From Urophycis tenuis (Eukaryota; Chordata; Actinopteri; Gadiformes; Phycidae), in NCBI GenBank assembly GCA_036785325.1, contig JAXIVH010000326.1, forward strand, positions 81,001 through 145,000: a stretch of DNA of 64,000 nucleotides, given 5' to 3'. Position numbers and translations under genes: made by a program. The stretch's first letter is position 1, and every line of letters starts with the position of its first letter. Below are positions 11,051 to 21,448 of this stretch, piece by piece. The notes below the pieces were generated by a model that was not told where the DNA came from, did not search any database, and worked only from the letters and a program-made list of their open reading frames with translations.

Positions 11051-12855
11051 AAAGTGCGATAGGGCGGCAGGCACACTGGCCTAGCAGTGCCCGTTTCCAC
11101 CGAGTGCTCGACCAGGGAGGTGCGGCCCAATCTGCCATTAAAAAGGTGAGAGAACTCCTCTAAAGATTGTGCGAGTTCTGCCTTCTCCCTCTCAGGCAAC
11201 GCTCCATCTCTCACTTTGTCATGAATGCTCACCCTCAGCTCGTCATGGCTCAAGAATGCGATATGGCCATCTAAGTCTCTCAGCTCCTCATCCGACAGTT
11301 CTGGAGCGGACGCGCTGTTCTCCCCAATCCACACTCTCCCTGCAGCAGGGTGCATATGCATATCAGCTGTTATCATGAAGTCAGTTCCCAAAAGGATGGG
11401 GGAAGACTCTGGGATAACTGCCAGACGGTGGCTGAACAGCCGACCGAGCAGTTGGATTTGGAGCCATACTAAGCCAGACGGAAAGCAACGCTCCGAGACA
11501 GCAAGCTCCACTGGGTTAAAGACCCAAGGACTCACCATGTCCTCTGATATCCCACATTCCTCTAGAGTCGAGGGGTGTTCTGCTGAAATAGTAGCCCCCG
11601 AATCGATTATTGCCACTAGAGGGGTGCCCTCAACCAAAACGTCTGTTTTGATTGGCTGACCTAGGCGACTGGACTTGTGCTGTATAAGGCTAACTGAGGG
11701 GCCAGCGCCAGAGAAATTTCCGCTGTTGCCTGAGTAGTTTCTGCTGTTGCCTGAGTTAGAACCCCTAGCATTGTCGCGGCCACCTTTCTGAAACTTACGC
11801 GAGCGAGCTCCCTGCCCCATTTGTGGAGACGTCCTGACCTCCCCCACTTTGCTAGTAGAGCCCACTTCAGACTCATGAACAGTGGGGGGCTCACAGCTTG
11901 ACTCCCCCCTCGCCCCGTCCTTATCATGACTGCAGTTCATGCAATTACGAACGGTCACCCCCGGAGCCATGCACTTGAAGCAATGTAGCTTCTGGCGTGA
12001 CTGGGCGCGGGGGCCAGGCTCAGATCTCTCTGAAGACACCGGGCCCAAGGCAGAGTGTAACTCATGAGCTTTGAGTAAAAGATCAGAAATCGACTCCATA
12101 GACGAGCCATAGAGGGCCAGTCTGTACTGATCTGACACGTGCCGACAAATTATTTCAATTTGTTCAGGCACAGAGGGCGGCATTTTCAAACGTTTGAATT
12201 CCCCTACAAGGTGCGTCACGAAGGTTGGAAGCGGTTCATCTGGCCTCTGAACCCTATCCAAAATACATCTCCATATTTTTTCCTGGTTATCTGAAGGCAA
12301 AAACACCTGGCGAAACAGGTCAGAGAACTGGGCCCATGATGACAGATGAGGCTGCATAGCCGAAAACCACTTTTTCGGTTCCTTTGCTAGAAACCGTGGC
12401 ATCTCCAAGAACAGCTGGGCATCAGACAGGCCGCCAGCCTCTTTATAGAGTGCCACTGTTTGAAGCCAATCATCTGGCTGCATGGCGGCATCGCCATCAA
12501 ACTTATCAGGGAGCAGCCGTGACTGGAGCGCAGCCGAGTTCCAGCTTGAATTTACGCTTTCCCCTTCGGGATAACGACTGGGGTTTGAAAACTGTGGTGC
12601 AGGGGTAGAGGCATGAAACGTGGGCTCATACTGCGAATCCGCAACCTGGGGGTTAGGTTTAGTCTGGTTCTCTAGGTGATCTAGCAAGCTGTGTTGTAAG
12701 TACAACGACTGGCTTAACGAAGACTGCAACTGAGTTACCTTAAGCTGTAAGTTATTAACCTGAGCAGCAAGGTTACGGACATCAGAAGACAAAACATCAC
12801 AAAGATCACATCTGTCGAAATCCACATCATACAAAGGTGAACCCCTCCTTGCCAT
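11041..12855 (-). CDS. Element A: gag-protease polyprotein
   Basis: 604-residue open frame on the minus strand starting MARRGSPLYD. Residues about 25-70 can form a coiled coil (repeated L/V heptads). Residues about 110-260 are a retrotransposon gag domain (LLPDKFDGDAAMQPDDWLQ, KEPKKWFSAMQP, LPTFVTHLVGEFKRL). A cysteine cluster near residue 300 (CFKCMAPGVTVRNCMNC) is a reduced zinc knuckle. A Gly/Ser/Asn-rich stretch follows. The aspartic protease site is VAIIDSGATI near residue 420, with ILLGTDFM further on. The frame ends in a small inserted tail instead of continuing into RT. It is the only intact frame of this element. Confidence 0.85.
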   Translation of the reverse strand: MARRGSPLYDVDFDRCDLCDVLSSDVRNLAAQVNNLQLKVTQLQSSLSQSLYLQHSLLDHLENQTKPNPQVADSQYEPTFHASTPAPQFSNPSRYPEGESVNSSWNSAALQSRLLPDKFDGDAAMQPDDWLQTVALYKEAGGLSDAQLFLEMPRFLAKEPKKWFSAMQPHLSSWAQFSDLFRQVFLPSDNQEKIWRCILDRVQRPDEPLPTFVTHLVGEFKRLKMPPSVPEQIEIICRHVSDQYRLALYGSSMESISDLLLKAHELHSALGPVSSERSEPGPRAQSRQKLHCFKCMAPGVTVRNCMNCSHDKDGARGESSCEPPTVHESEVGSTSKVGEVRTSPQMGQGARSRKFQKGGRDNARGSNSGNSRNYSGNSGNFSGAGPSVSLIQHKSSRLGQPIKTDVLVEGTPLVAIIDSGATISAEHPSTLEECGISEDMVSPWVFNPVELAVSERCFPSGLVWLQIQLLGRLFSHRLAVIPESSPILLGTDFMITADMHMHPAAGRVWIGENSASAPELSDEELRDLDGHIAFLSHDELRVSIHDKVRDGALPEREKAELAQSLEEFSHLFNGRLGRTSLVEHSVETGTARPVCLPPYRTFLD

Positions 12856-13442
12856 CTTATATGACTAATAGCCCAAAAATGAAATAAGATCAGTTACCCC
12901 AGTGAACCACAAAACTTAACTTAAATCCACCATAGATGCACATTAGTAGAAGTCAGTCATAAATGCACAAAAGGCAGAACAACACAACATTAACCAAGCA
13001 GTATTTATTTATTTATTTATTTTTAATCACGCTACTCACATATTTCAATATAGTCCTGTGAAGCCACGATTGTGAAAATCCTCTCCTGCACTCCGGCTGT
13101 GTCCACCAGCAATGACCGGTTGGGATCCTGCAGTCCGTCGCTCCTTCCCGATCCAAAACGAGCCGGCAGGACACCGCAGTAACTTCTTGGCAGGCAGCCA
13201 GCCAGCAGACACAGTGACGCGGCCGTTAGCTCCTTCAGGTAGCAGCTAACGATGATGTAGCCTAGCTCCGTCTCCGAGGCTCCGTCTCCGAGGCTCCGTC
13301 TCCGAGGCTCCGTCACGCGGCGACGATAGCAGACCACGGCAACCACGCTGAATCCACATAAACTTGAACAACAGTCCGGCTTTACTGAGAAAGCGACCAC
13401 AGCCGATATCCGAGGTGTTCATGACACGGTTCGGGGGCCATT
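12856..13442 (-). other. Leader of gypsy element A, with primer-binding-like site and short tandem repeat
   Basis: Untranslated leader between the 5' LTR and gag. Immediately inside the LTR, two bases away, the minus strand reads TGGCCCCCGAACC (near 13440-13425), the position and TGG start of a tRNA primer-binding site; I did not assign the tRNA. A 14-bp unit with core GAGGCTCCGTCTCC is repeated about three times at 13274-13315. No gene seen. Confidence 0.6.
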
Positions 13443-13709
13443 TGTAGAGATCTGGGAGATCTCCGGTGAGTCGTTATGCAGGTAAAGATGAACACCAGAC
13501 GAAACACTTATCTTTTCGGCTGTAGTTTTATTATGGGCAGACGTTGTGAAGGTACAGGTCACGGCTTCAGAATCAAAAGGGATATTTAATACAAAATAAA
13601 CTGACGACTGTGCAGATTAGCGTCTTCTCCAAACGAGAGCAAAACAATGACTCCTGCAAAGCGGACGTGACGTCACTATCAAACACACAGGCAGGAGGCG
13701 ATCATTACA
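13443..13709 (-). repeat. LTR of gypsy element A (right copy; 5' LTR on the minus strand)
   Basis: 267 bp, the pair of 1082-1348. About eight single-base differences are visible. Followed by the ATGT target duplication at 13710-13713. Confidence 0.88.
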
Positions 13710-14486
13710 ATGTCCTTATGGATGGTAAGACCGGTTCGTTTATAGAGTCGCTCAAGTTGGCTTTCACAGACCTGAGCTCGGGGGTAAACCAGGGTGCAGA
13801 TGTAGAGAAGGACACTGGGTTTTCAGGGGGGCGATAGAGGTGAGAGTGTTGGAGAGCCAGGTGTTGTTAAGAGTGGCGAGATCATTGGGGTTTGTGATAG
13901 AGTCCGGGGTCGGAAAGCTGTCAATGTTGGAGCAGAGGGTGGCAATGTTAATGTCCTTGACGTCACGAAATGAGATGAGACGGAAAGACTTGATTATGGA
14001 GAGGTGGAGTACAGCGTTAAAAGTGAGGAGGGAGTGATCTGAGGCGGGGAAAACATTGGCAGTGGGCTTGGAGGGGGTGAGACCGGAGCAGCAGACTAGG
14101 TCTAGAGAGTGGCCTTTGATGTGGGTGGGGAAATCTACCAGGTTTTGTAGGCCAAAACTGTCAAGACAGGATGCAAAGTCTCTGGTGAGAGGCAGGTTGG
14201 TGTTGTCCATATCGATATTGAAGTCCCCTAGCAGAATTGCGTTGAGTGAGAGGGTGGATATGTGGGTGAGTAGAGTACAAAATTCACTGATAAAATCGCT
14301 GTGTGGCTTAGGGGGGCGGTAACTTGATGGTTGGTGAGGGTCCGGGAATCTTAAAAACAAGGCATTCAAAGGAGCTGAATGCAGGGACAGAGACGGGCAG
14401 GACTTTCCACTTCTCGCGGTGAATTACCGCGAGACCTCCTCCGCGGCCGTTGCCACGGGGACGGGAGATGTAAACAAAACCAGGGG
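13710..14486 (-). mobile_element. L2 LINE, endonuclease block
   Basis: Minus-strand continuation of the L2 seen at 1-1081. It encodes the apurinic-type endonuclease C-terminal half: LNAILLGDFNIDMDN (catalytic GDFN), GHSLDLVCC and PASDHSLLTF (catalytic SDH), followed by SFRDVKDIN. The 13710 end joins to 1081 once element A is removed. The 14487-14499 end carries GAGTGGCATCATT, duplicated at 20766-20778 on the far side of the L1 insertion. Confidence 0.85.
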
Positions 14487-14839
14487 GAGTGGCATCATTT
14501 TTTTTTTTTTTTTTAAACTTTGTTTATTAAGGTTTTTCTACAATTAATCACAAACATACAAGAACACTCAGAACAGAATCCCCACCCCAAGAAGTTAAAA
14601 TAAAATAAAATACATAAATAAATAATAATAATAATAATAAAAGTAAATAAATAAACATATATAAACAAAGGATGGATGTATGATAGGCAAGTCATGTTAT
14701 AATAAGGGACGTTACAATAAAAAAAAATTATGTCACAGAAAAAATAAATAAATAAGAAAACAAAAAAGATTAAACATTAAATACAGTACATACAGGATAG
14801 TATTTAAGCGGGACACAATGAAGTCAATGGTTGTCCTAA

Positions 14840-17800
14840 TTAACTTGATTCATCCAGCTCTGATTTCTCTTCCACATATCTCAGAAAGGGTTGCCAAATC
14901 TTATTGAATTTACCAGTTGAACCTCTAAGCGTGTGTTTTATTTTTTCCAGTGTCATATAATATAAAATACTCCTGATCCAATGTGTGTGGGATGGAGGGA
15001 TGGCATCTTTCCATTTCAGAAGGATTAAGCGACGGGCAAGCAGGGTACAGAAAGCCAGAAAGTCACACTGGGAGTTGTTTAGGCCATAAACACTGGACGG
15101 CACTCCAAAAAGAGCTATAATGGGGCAGGGAGATACAGACATCTCCAGGATCTCAGAGAGAGTTTTAAACACCAAAGTCCAATAGGTCGTCAGCTTGAAG
15201 CAGCTCCAAAACGTATGTATATATGAGGAAGGGGTCATTTTACAACGGTTGCACGCTGGATCTATGTCTGGAAAAATCCCTGATAGCTTCTCTTTGGTCC
15301 AGTGAGCTCGATGTAATATTTTGCATTGTATTAGTCCATGTCTTGCACAGATAGAAGAGGTGTGGACTCGTTTTAATATTGCAGCCCAAGTTTCATCAAG
15401 TATGGTCTCACCTAAGTCCTGTTCCCATCTATGTTTAATGGTGTCAAGGGATACGTTTTCTTGGGATGAAAGTGCACTGTATAAGTTAGATATTATACCT
15501 TTAAATGACTGCACAGGTGCCAAAAAAGAGTCAATATCAGAGCTCGGGGGACATTCTGGGAAATGAGGCAGCTGTTTGCGGATGAAATCACGCAACTGTA
15601 AGTAACGAAAGAACTGCGTATGCGGAATAAGAAATTTAGTGTGCAATTGTTGAAAAGAGGCAAAGAAACCGTCTATGAAGAGATCCTGCTGTGTGCGCAG
15701 TCCTCTGTTTTGCCACTGCAGAAACACGCTGTCCTGAAGAGAGGGGGGAAACATGTGATTTGCATGGATTGGGGATCTCAGTGAGAAGCTATGCCATCCG
15801 TAGTGTCGACGGACCTGCTTCCATATTCTAAGTGTTGTTCTGACTAAAATATTTCTTGTATACGGGGCAGTGTCTGAGGCTAGGGGTGTGTAGATTAATG
15901 CTGACAACGAGGATGGGGCACAGGATCTAGCCTCAAGAGTGCACCATGAGGGGGCGTCAGCACCTGGATCCTCATATAGCCAATGGAGAATAGGTCGAAT
16001 ATTAGCAGCCCAATAATACAACTGAAAGTTGGGCAAAGCCATTCCACCTAACACCTTTGGACGTTGTAAGTAGGCTCTGCTCAATCGTGGACTCTTATTA
16101 TTCCAGATGAAGCTGGTTATAAGAGTGTCCAGGCGTTTAAAAAAAGACATGGGAATATAAACTGGAAGACATTGAAAGAGATAGCTAAATTTGGGCAAAA
16201 TATTCATCTTTACAGCATTTATTCTACCAGCAAGTGACAAATGTAGAGGCATCCAGCGTTTAAAATTCTGCTCCACCTTGGTTATTAGTGGGTTGAAATT
16301 CTCTTTGAAAAGTCTGCCTATACTGTTTGTAATTTGCACTCCCAAATACGTGAACTGATCAAGAGTAACCTTAAAGGGAAGTGTGTGGAAAGAGTAAGAG
16401 TGGGCCAGGGAGTTAATAGGAAACACCTCACTTTTCTGAAGGTTTATTTTATACCCTGAGATTTTACCAAAGCTCTCGAGGATGGAGAGGATTCTGGGCA
16501 TAGATACGTCTGGGTGCGAAACATACAGAATCATATCATCTGCATAAAGTGAAATTCTTTGCTCTATTCCCTGTCTGAATAAGCCAATCATTGTATTGTC
16601 CTGTCTTATTGCGATTGCTAATGGCTCTATGGCCAGTGCAAAAAGTAGAGGTGATAGAGGGCAACCCTGCCTTGTTCCACGAGAGATTGTAAAGTACTCA
16701 GAGTACATCCCATTGGTACGAACCGAAGCTACTGGCATGTTATATAAGAGTCTTATCCAATTAACGAATTGCTTCCCAAAGCCAAATTTATCCAATGTAT
16801 AAAACAAATACCTCCACTCCAGCCTATCGAAGGCTTTTTCAGCATCCATGGACATGATAAGCTCTGGGGTGGTAGGATCTGAGTCATGATAAATAATGTT
16901 TAAAAGTCGTCTAATATTAAAAAAAGAGAATCTATTTTTTATAAAACCCGTTTGGTCAGGGGAGATTATCTGGGGTAAGAATTTCTCTAATCTCAGTGCT
17001 AACACCTTAGCTAAAATCTTGACATCTACGTTCAGTAATGAGATGGGACGATAAGATTCACAATGACTAGAGTCCTTATTCTTTTTCAGGATCAAGGATA
17101 TAGATGCCTCTCTTAACGATCGGGGCAATATACCTAATTCAAAAGACTCATTATACATGTTTAGCATGTGAGGGATTAGATGGGTGGAAAATTTCTTGAA
17201 AAACTCGGATGGGAACCCATCCGGTCCTGGACTCTTGCCACTCTGGAGTGTTTTAATAGCCACATTTAGTTCTTCAGCAGTAATGGGATTTTCTAATATG
17301 TTCTTAGACTCTTCGTTAATAGTGGGCATGTTCAAATTTCGAAAAAAACTGTCAAATATAGGACAAGAGTCATGCTCAGAGGAATAAATTGAACTATAGT
17401 AGTCCCTGAACATATCATTTATTATTTTATTGTCATGTGTATGACCATCAGCTGTTTGAATCTTTGTGATAAGTTGTGAGGCAGCTGCTTGTCTAAGTTG
17501 ATGGGCAAGAATCTTACTGGCTTTGTCACCAGATTCATAGTATGTATGTCGGGATCTCCAGAGCATATTCTCTGCTTCACTGGTTGATAAGGTGTCAAAT
17601 TTATTTCTCTCAAGCAGGAGCTCCTTCAATAAGTCGGGTGTGGGGGAGCCTGAGTATGCCAGTTCTAATTGCGAAATACGGGCAGTTATGTCTGATAATT
17701 TTTTATTAGCTTGCTTTTTATTATAAGATATATGTGAAATTATCTGGCCTCTCAGGTATGCTTTTAGTGACTCCCACAAGGTTGTACAAGAGATGTCCGG

Positions 17801-18661
17801 AGAGGAGTTAACCTCAACAAAAAAATCTATTTGGTCAGCTATAAAGTGCACAAATTCCTCCTGAGATAATGCGATGGAACTAAGTCTCCAGCGGGGTCTA
17901 GGGGTGTTATGCGTAAACCTAACGGTAGCTGTGAGAGGGGAGTGGTCTGATATGACTATGGCATTGTATAAGCAGGCCTCGACTGAAGAAAGTAGACGAT
18001 TATCTACTAAAAAATAGTCGATTCGGGAAAATGTCTGATGTACCTGGGAGAAGTAGGAGTAAGACCGAGTAGTGGGGTTCATGCTTCGCCATAGATCTGA
18101 AACAGCGTAATCTTTAAGAAAAGAATTAATCACTTGAGCAGATTTGGATCGGTTGGATGAGTTAGTTGAAGACCTGTCCAAAACTGGATCGAGGCAACAG
18201 TTGAAGTCACCACCTAAAATTAAGTAGTGGGAGTCTAAATTAGGTAAACTATACAGCAAATCAGAGAAAAAAATATCATTGTCCCAATTGGGTGCATATA
18301 GGTTAGCTAATAAGACAGGAGTGTTAGCAATACAACCTTTAACAATTATGTAGCGGCCCTGAGGATCTGCAATGATGTCTGAAGGGGTGAACTGCAGGGA
18401 TTTATGGATCAAAATAGCTGTGCCTCTTGACCTGCTATTAAAGAGAGAGTGATAAGATTGTCCTACCCAGCGCCTGCGTATCTTCATATGATCAGATTTG
18501 TTTAAGTGCGTTTCCTGCAGGAAGGCAACTTTTACTCCCAAGCTATCAAGATGAGAAAGAACCTTATTTAACTTGGTGGGTCTCCCCAGCCCACGGACAT
18601 TCCAACTGGCAAATGTTATTGATGTTCCTGTGGGGCTTATTAACCTATTAGGTAGTGTCAT
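14840..18661 (-). CDS. L1 ORF2: endonuclease-reverse transcriptase
   Basis: 1,273 residues, the usual size for L1 ORF2p. It nicks target DNA and copies the element RNA into the nick. The N-terminal endonuclease (residues about 15-250) shows ASWNVRGLGRP, FLQETHL, ANLYAPN, LGGDFNCCLD and ISDHSPLT. The RT (residues about 470-780) shows PGPDGFPSEFFK, SYRPISLLNVDVKI, DAEKAFDRLEWRYLF, GTRQGCPLSPLLFALAIE and the active site YADDMIL. A C-terminal cysteine/histidine cluster (CNRCKMTPSSYIHTFWSC, residues about 1145-1165) matches the L1 zinc-knuckle-like motif. No stop or frameshift. The start chosen (MTLPNRL) precedes the endonuclease by about 15 residues. Confidence 0.92.
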   Translation of the reverse strand: MTLPNRLISPTGTSITFASWNVRGLGRPTKLNKVLSHLDSLGVKVAFLQETHLNKSDHMKIRRRWVGQSYHSLFNSRSRGTAILIHKSLQFTPSDIIADPQGRYIIVKGCIANTPVLLANLYAPNWDNDIFFSDLLYSLPNLDSHYLILGGDFNCCLDPVLDRSSTNSSNRSKSAQVINSFLKDYAVSDLWRSMNPTTRSYSYFSQVHQTFSRIDYFLVDNRLLSSVEACLYNAIVISDHSPLTATVRFTHNTPRPRWRLSSIALSQEEFVHFIADQIDFFVEVNSSPDISCTTLWESLKAYLRGQIISHISYNKKQANKKLSDITARISQLELAYSGSPTPDLLKELLLERNKFDTLSTSEAENMLWRSRHTYYESGDKASKILAHQLRQAAASQLITKIQTADGHTHDNKIINDMFRDYYSSIYSSEHDSCPIFDSFFRNLNMPTINEESKNILENPITAEELNVAIKTLQSGKSPGPDGFPSEFFKKFSTHLIPHMLNMYNESFELGILPRSLREASISLILKKNKDSSHCESYRPISLLNVDVKILAKVLALRLEKFLPQIISPDQTGFIKNRFSFFNIRRLLNIIYHDSDPTTPELIMSMDAEKAFDRLEWRYLFYTLDKFGFGKQFVNWIRLLYNMPVASVRTNGMYSEYFTISRGTRQGCPLSPLLFALAIEPLAIAIRQDNTMIGLFRQGIEQRISLYADDMILYVSHPDVSMPRILSILESFGKISGYKINLQKSEVFPINSLAHSYSFHTLPFKVTLDQFTYLGVQITNSIGRLFKENFNPLITKVEQNFKRWMPLHLSLAGRINAVKMNILPKFSYLFQCLPVYIPMSFFKRLDTLITSFIWNNKSPRLSRAYLQRPKVLGGMALPNFQLYYWAANIRPILHWLYEDPGADAPSWCTLEARSCAPSSLSALIYTPLASDTAPYTRNILVRTTLRIWKQVRRHYGWHSFSLRSPIHANHMFPPSLQDSVFLQWQNRGLRTQQDLFIDGFFASFQQLHTKFLIPHTQFFRYLQLRDFIRKQLPHFPECPPSSDIDSFLAPVQSFKGIISNLYSALSSQENVSLDTIKHRWEQDLGETILDETWAAILKRVHTSSICARHGLIQCKILHRAHWTKEKLSGIFPDIDPACNRCKMTPSSYIHTFWSCFKLTTYWTLVFKTLSEILEMSVSPCPIIALFGVPSSVYGLNNSQCDFLAFCTLLARRLILLKWKDAIPPSHTHWIRSILYYMTLEKIKHTLRGSTGKFNKIWQPFLRYVEEKSELDESS

Positions 18662-19690
18662 AAAATAGAGCTGTTAGGTAATATGTCTCAATGTCTATAT
18701 ATAAATTGACTCCCGCTGAGATCATTTCAAAAAATGTATTTTGCAGAGTATCAGACAAAAACAAAGGCAAAATAGACAAAGTAACAAAACAAAAAGAAAA
18801 ACAAAGAACACCCACCCTTGCACCTCCCCAACATAGGTGCCTACAAGATCCCATCAAATTTTCTATTAACAAAACACTCAAAAAGCGTTGCAAGCTAAGG
18901 TCTGGTCAAAACATTAAATGCAAATCTGTCAAAATTTGTCAGGAAAGAAAAGTTAATATCTACAAAAGAAGTAAACCTGTTTTGCTCTCTAATTACTATA
19001 GCAACAAATTAAGTTTAGATTAAATTGTGAACGATGTAAGTCTGTATATAACAGCACTCACAAGTCCATGTGCTTGATTGCCATGTAAAGATAACCCCAA
19101 GAACACGCCGCCACGCGACACGCGAGGGCGGCCCGCGGCCAATGCATGAACCAGCCAACCAAAAGACACGCCAACACAGCGCCCCGCGCGGACACCCACC
19201 ACACAATGAGTGTCCACTATACAATGAGTGCCCACACAGAGCGCCGCACCAACACGCCCCCCAGCCAACGGATCCACACACCAACCGCGAACCACCCCCA
19301 CGCACCACGCGACGACGCAACAACACATCCCCAAAACGACCACCAAATGACATTGATTACATTTCACATTACAGTGTACAACCAAACATAGTGTGCACAG
19401 GTACCAGGTAGTGTGCAGTAATATTGCTGATAGTATCAAAATCACAGTGCCACACGGAACCATATGTGAAACTTGTAATGAACGATAACAACAGGAATAG
19501 AAAAGAAGTGAGAAATATACCTGCCTGCCGTCGATATAACTGATGACAGCCATACTTGCAGTCCCATAGCGTGACAGTCCCACAGAGAGTAATGTCCCAA
19601 GGAGACGGTCAGCATAAAAAAATTGTGATACATGGCTCGTTTTAATTAGCGGCAGTGCTCCTCATCCCGGTGAAAAGGATGCAGGTTGTA
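18662..19690. other. 1.03-kb spacer between L1 ORF1 and ORF2
   Basis: No recognisable coding sequence. It contains a GC- and CA-rich part (about 19080-19330, rich in CCACGC and ACACC) flanked by AT-rich sequence. L1 ORFs usually lie close together, so this length is unusual; it may be an insertion or a family-specific spacer. Confidence 0.6.
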
Positions 19691-20608
19691 TCACTCACTT
19701 GGGTCGGCTTCTCGTGTCCCACGGTTAATGAAGTCCAGTGCCAGGCTGGGATCCTCAAAAGTGTGCTCCTTACTCCCCGGGAGAGTAACACGGAGCGTGG
19801 CCGGAAATCGCAGCCCGTACTTGGCTCCTTCAATGGATCTCAGCCTCTTTTTAACGTCTCCGAACGCTGCCCTTTTCTTCATAACCGCGGTGGTGTAGTC
19901 AGGATAAATATGGAGCATCTTTCCTTGATATATCAGGGGGCCCCGAGTGGACTTGCGTAGAATCTCATCCCTCGTATGTGTGTAGTGCACGCGCGTGATA
20001 AACACACGCGGGGGGTCCCCGGGTTTTGGTTTTGCTCGTAGTGACCTGTGGGCTCTGTCCAGCAGCGGGGGTTCACTCAGGTTCAGTATGTCTTTCAAAA
20101 GTTGAGACACAAACTGCATGGGCTGGCCCTTTTCAAGCCCTTCCTCAACTCCAGTAAGCCGCAAATTGTTCCGTCTGGAGCGGCCTTCTAAATCTTCACA
20201 TTTTGCCTGCAGCTCCCTCACATCACCTTGGAGTTGGGACACAGTGGCGCAAAGCTCGGCAGTACAGTCACCAGTGTAGTCGGCAGCTTTTTCCAGCTCC
20301 TTCAGTCGGCTATCATGTGATGCTAACGAGGCCTGCATGCTAGTGACCGCCACTGATAGCTCTCTCCTCACTGAGGCAATATCCAGCTTAATGTCTTCCC
20401 GCAGCGTCTGAATGGCTGTTCCAATCTTTCCACAGACAGAGTCCTGGAGGGAGTTGAGCGAGTCAGAGAGCATCTTCGGTGTGAGCGTATTGTTGCCAGT
20501 CGAGGCTTCGGGTGAAGCCGGGTTAGCCGCAGCGGCCGACACTGTGTCTGGTAGAGCGATGTTGCGTTGTTGTTTCGCTGACTGATTTCGAGTGTTTGGC
20601 GCTGTCAT
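19691..20608 (-). CDS. L1 ORF1: RNA-binding coiled-coil protein
   Basis: 305 residues starting MTAPNTRNQSAK. The basic Ser/Ala-rich N-terminus is followed by a long coiled coil (residues about 50-150; ends CEDLEGRSRRNNLRLTGV). Then comes the RRM-like domain and C-terminal domain typical of L1 ORF1p (LLDRAHRSL, PRVFITRVHY, IYQGKMLHIYPDYT, YGLRFPATLRVTLPG). The protein trimerises on element RNA as a chaperone. The frame is intact and lies upstream of ORF2 on the same strand. Confidence 0.9.
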   Translation of the reverse strand: MTAPNTRNQSAKQQRNIALPDTVSAAAANPASPEASTGNNTLTPKMLSDSLNSLQDSVCGKIGTAIQTLREDIKLDIASVRRELSVAVTSMQASLASHDSRLKELEKAADYTGDCTAELCATVSQLQGDVRELQAKCEDLEGRSRRNNLRLTGVEEGLEKGQPMQFVSQLLKDILNLSEPPLLDRAHRSLRAKPKPGDPPRVFITRVHYTHTRDEILRKSTRGPLIYQGKMLHIYPDYTTAVMKKRAAFGDVKKRLRSIEGAKYGLRFPATLRVTLPGSKEHTFEDPSLALDFINRGTREADPSE

Positions 20609-20778
20609 TGTGATCTTAAAACGGCGTCAACTTGTTGTTAGACGTTTAAATAAATTTAAAACATGAGAATGACTTGTTTTGACAGTTATATTAAGTTTTA
20701 AAGAGCGACCTTATAGGAGCTTGCGAGAAACGCGTCTACATTCTAGCACGCTGGACACGCCCCCCGAGTGGCATCATT

Positions 20779-21448
20779 GAGTGGAGAAAAGTCATTAGGC
20801 TGTTGCAAGGTTTCAGTTAAAAAGAGAAAGTCAAGCTTACGGTCAGTGAGGACGTCTTGGATGAGATGACCTTTGTTTGTGAGTAAGCGGATGTTGAGCA
20901 GACCAAAGTTGACAGCGGAGGAGTCGTGCTTGATGGTAGAATTAGCCGACCTAGCTAGGCTGGCTAATGCATGGGGGTTGACGGTAAGGCCGGTGTTGTT
21001 GGAGGAGCGACGAGAAGTGGACCAGGTGGAGTTGAGTGTACTGGAGTTGTTGCTGAGCTGGACATGTCTGCGGGACCCACGGTGGATGTAGTGCCACGAG
21101 GGGGGCGAGCGATGTCCGGGTGATGTTGCAGTTCCGGTGGTAGGGGCTCCAGTACATTCCAGCAGATCCTGAGAAGGTCTGTGACAGAGTAGTGGAGTAG
21201 TCCTGCCACAGGATGATGGCAGAATGACAGGAATATCCAGACCAGTCCAAACCAGGTGAGATAGTTGTTGGGCCACATGAAGAGGCAGGAACCAGGTGAA
21301 CTGAGAGAGCCGGTGTCGTGACAGCCGGTTAGCAAATAGCTACCGGCATTAGCCTGTGCACTGGTGAATAGGGGTGCCGGAGCGACAGCAGGAGTTAACA
21401 GCGCAAGAGAAGCTAAGAGCTGGAATGACTCAAGCATATAAGCGTAAG
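20779..21448 (-). mobile_element. L2 LINE, 5' block with endonuclease start
   Basis: Minus-strand 5' part of the L2 LINE. Within a 177-residue frame (21276-20743) the endonuclease begins VNFGLLNIRLLTNKGHL, then DFLFLTETL (catalytic Glu). It continues at 14486 after removal of the L1. Upstream of this is a low-identity leader to about 21448, where a hAT transposon starts. Sequence at 24346-24480 may be more of the same leader. Confidence 0.8.

Larger units (their letters stand above)
1082..13709 (-). mobile_element. Gypsy-type LTR retrotransposon A (degraded, with nested insertion)
   Basis: Flanked by two 267-bp repeats (1082-1348 and 13443-13709) that begin TG and end CA, with a 4-bp target duplication ATGT (1078-1081 and 13710-13713). 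The internal order on the minus strand is leader, gag-protease, RT, RNase H, integrase, the usual Ty3/gypsy order. By eye the LTRs differ at about eight positions, so this is an older insertion than the Mag-like element at 48.5 kb. The pol frames are shifted several times and the integrase catalytic Glu is not visible, so it is not autonomous. It interrupts the L2 LINE and is itself interrupted by the Gmr1-like element at 1515-7571 and by a short LINE/SINE tail near 10.9-11.05 kb. Confidence 0.88.
14500..20765 (-). mobile_element. Full-length L1-type LINE with both ORFs open
   Basis: About 6.27 kb on the minus strand. It ends in a poly(A) tail (T run at 14500-14514 on the plus strand) and is flanked by the 13-bp target duplication GAGTGGCATCATT (14487-14499 and 20766-20778). 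The 5' end begins with a G-rich stretch (minus strand) and a 5' UTR of about 157 bp. ORF1 (20608-19691) and ORF2 (18661-14840) are both uninterrupted. About 240 bp of A/T-rich 3' UTR follow ORF2. Both ORFs, tail and target duplication are present, so this copy could be recent and perhaps active. It interrupts the L2 LINE between its endonuclease blocks. Confidence 0.9.
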
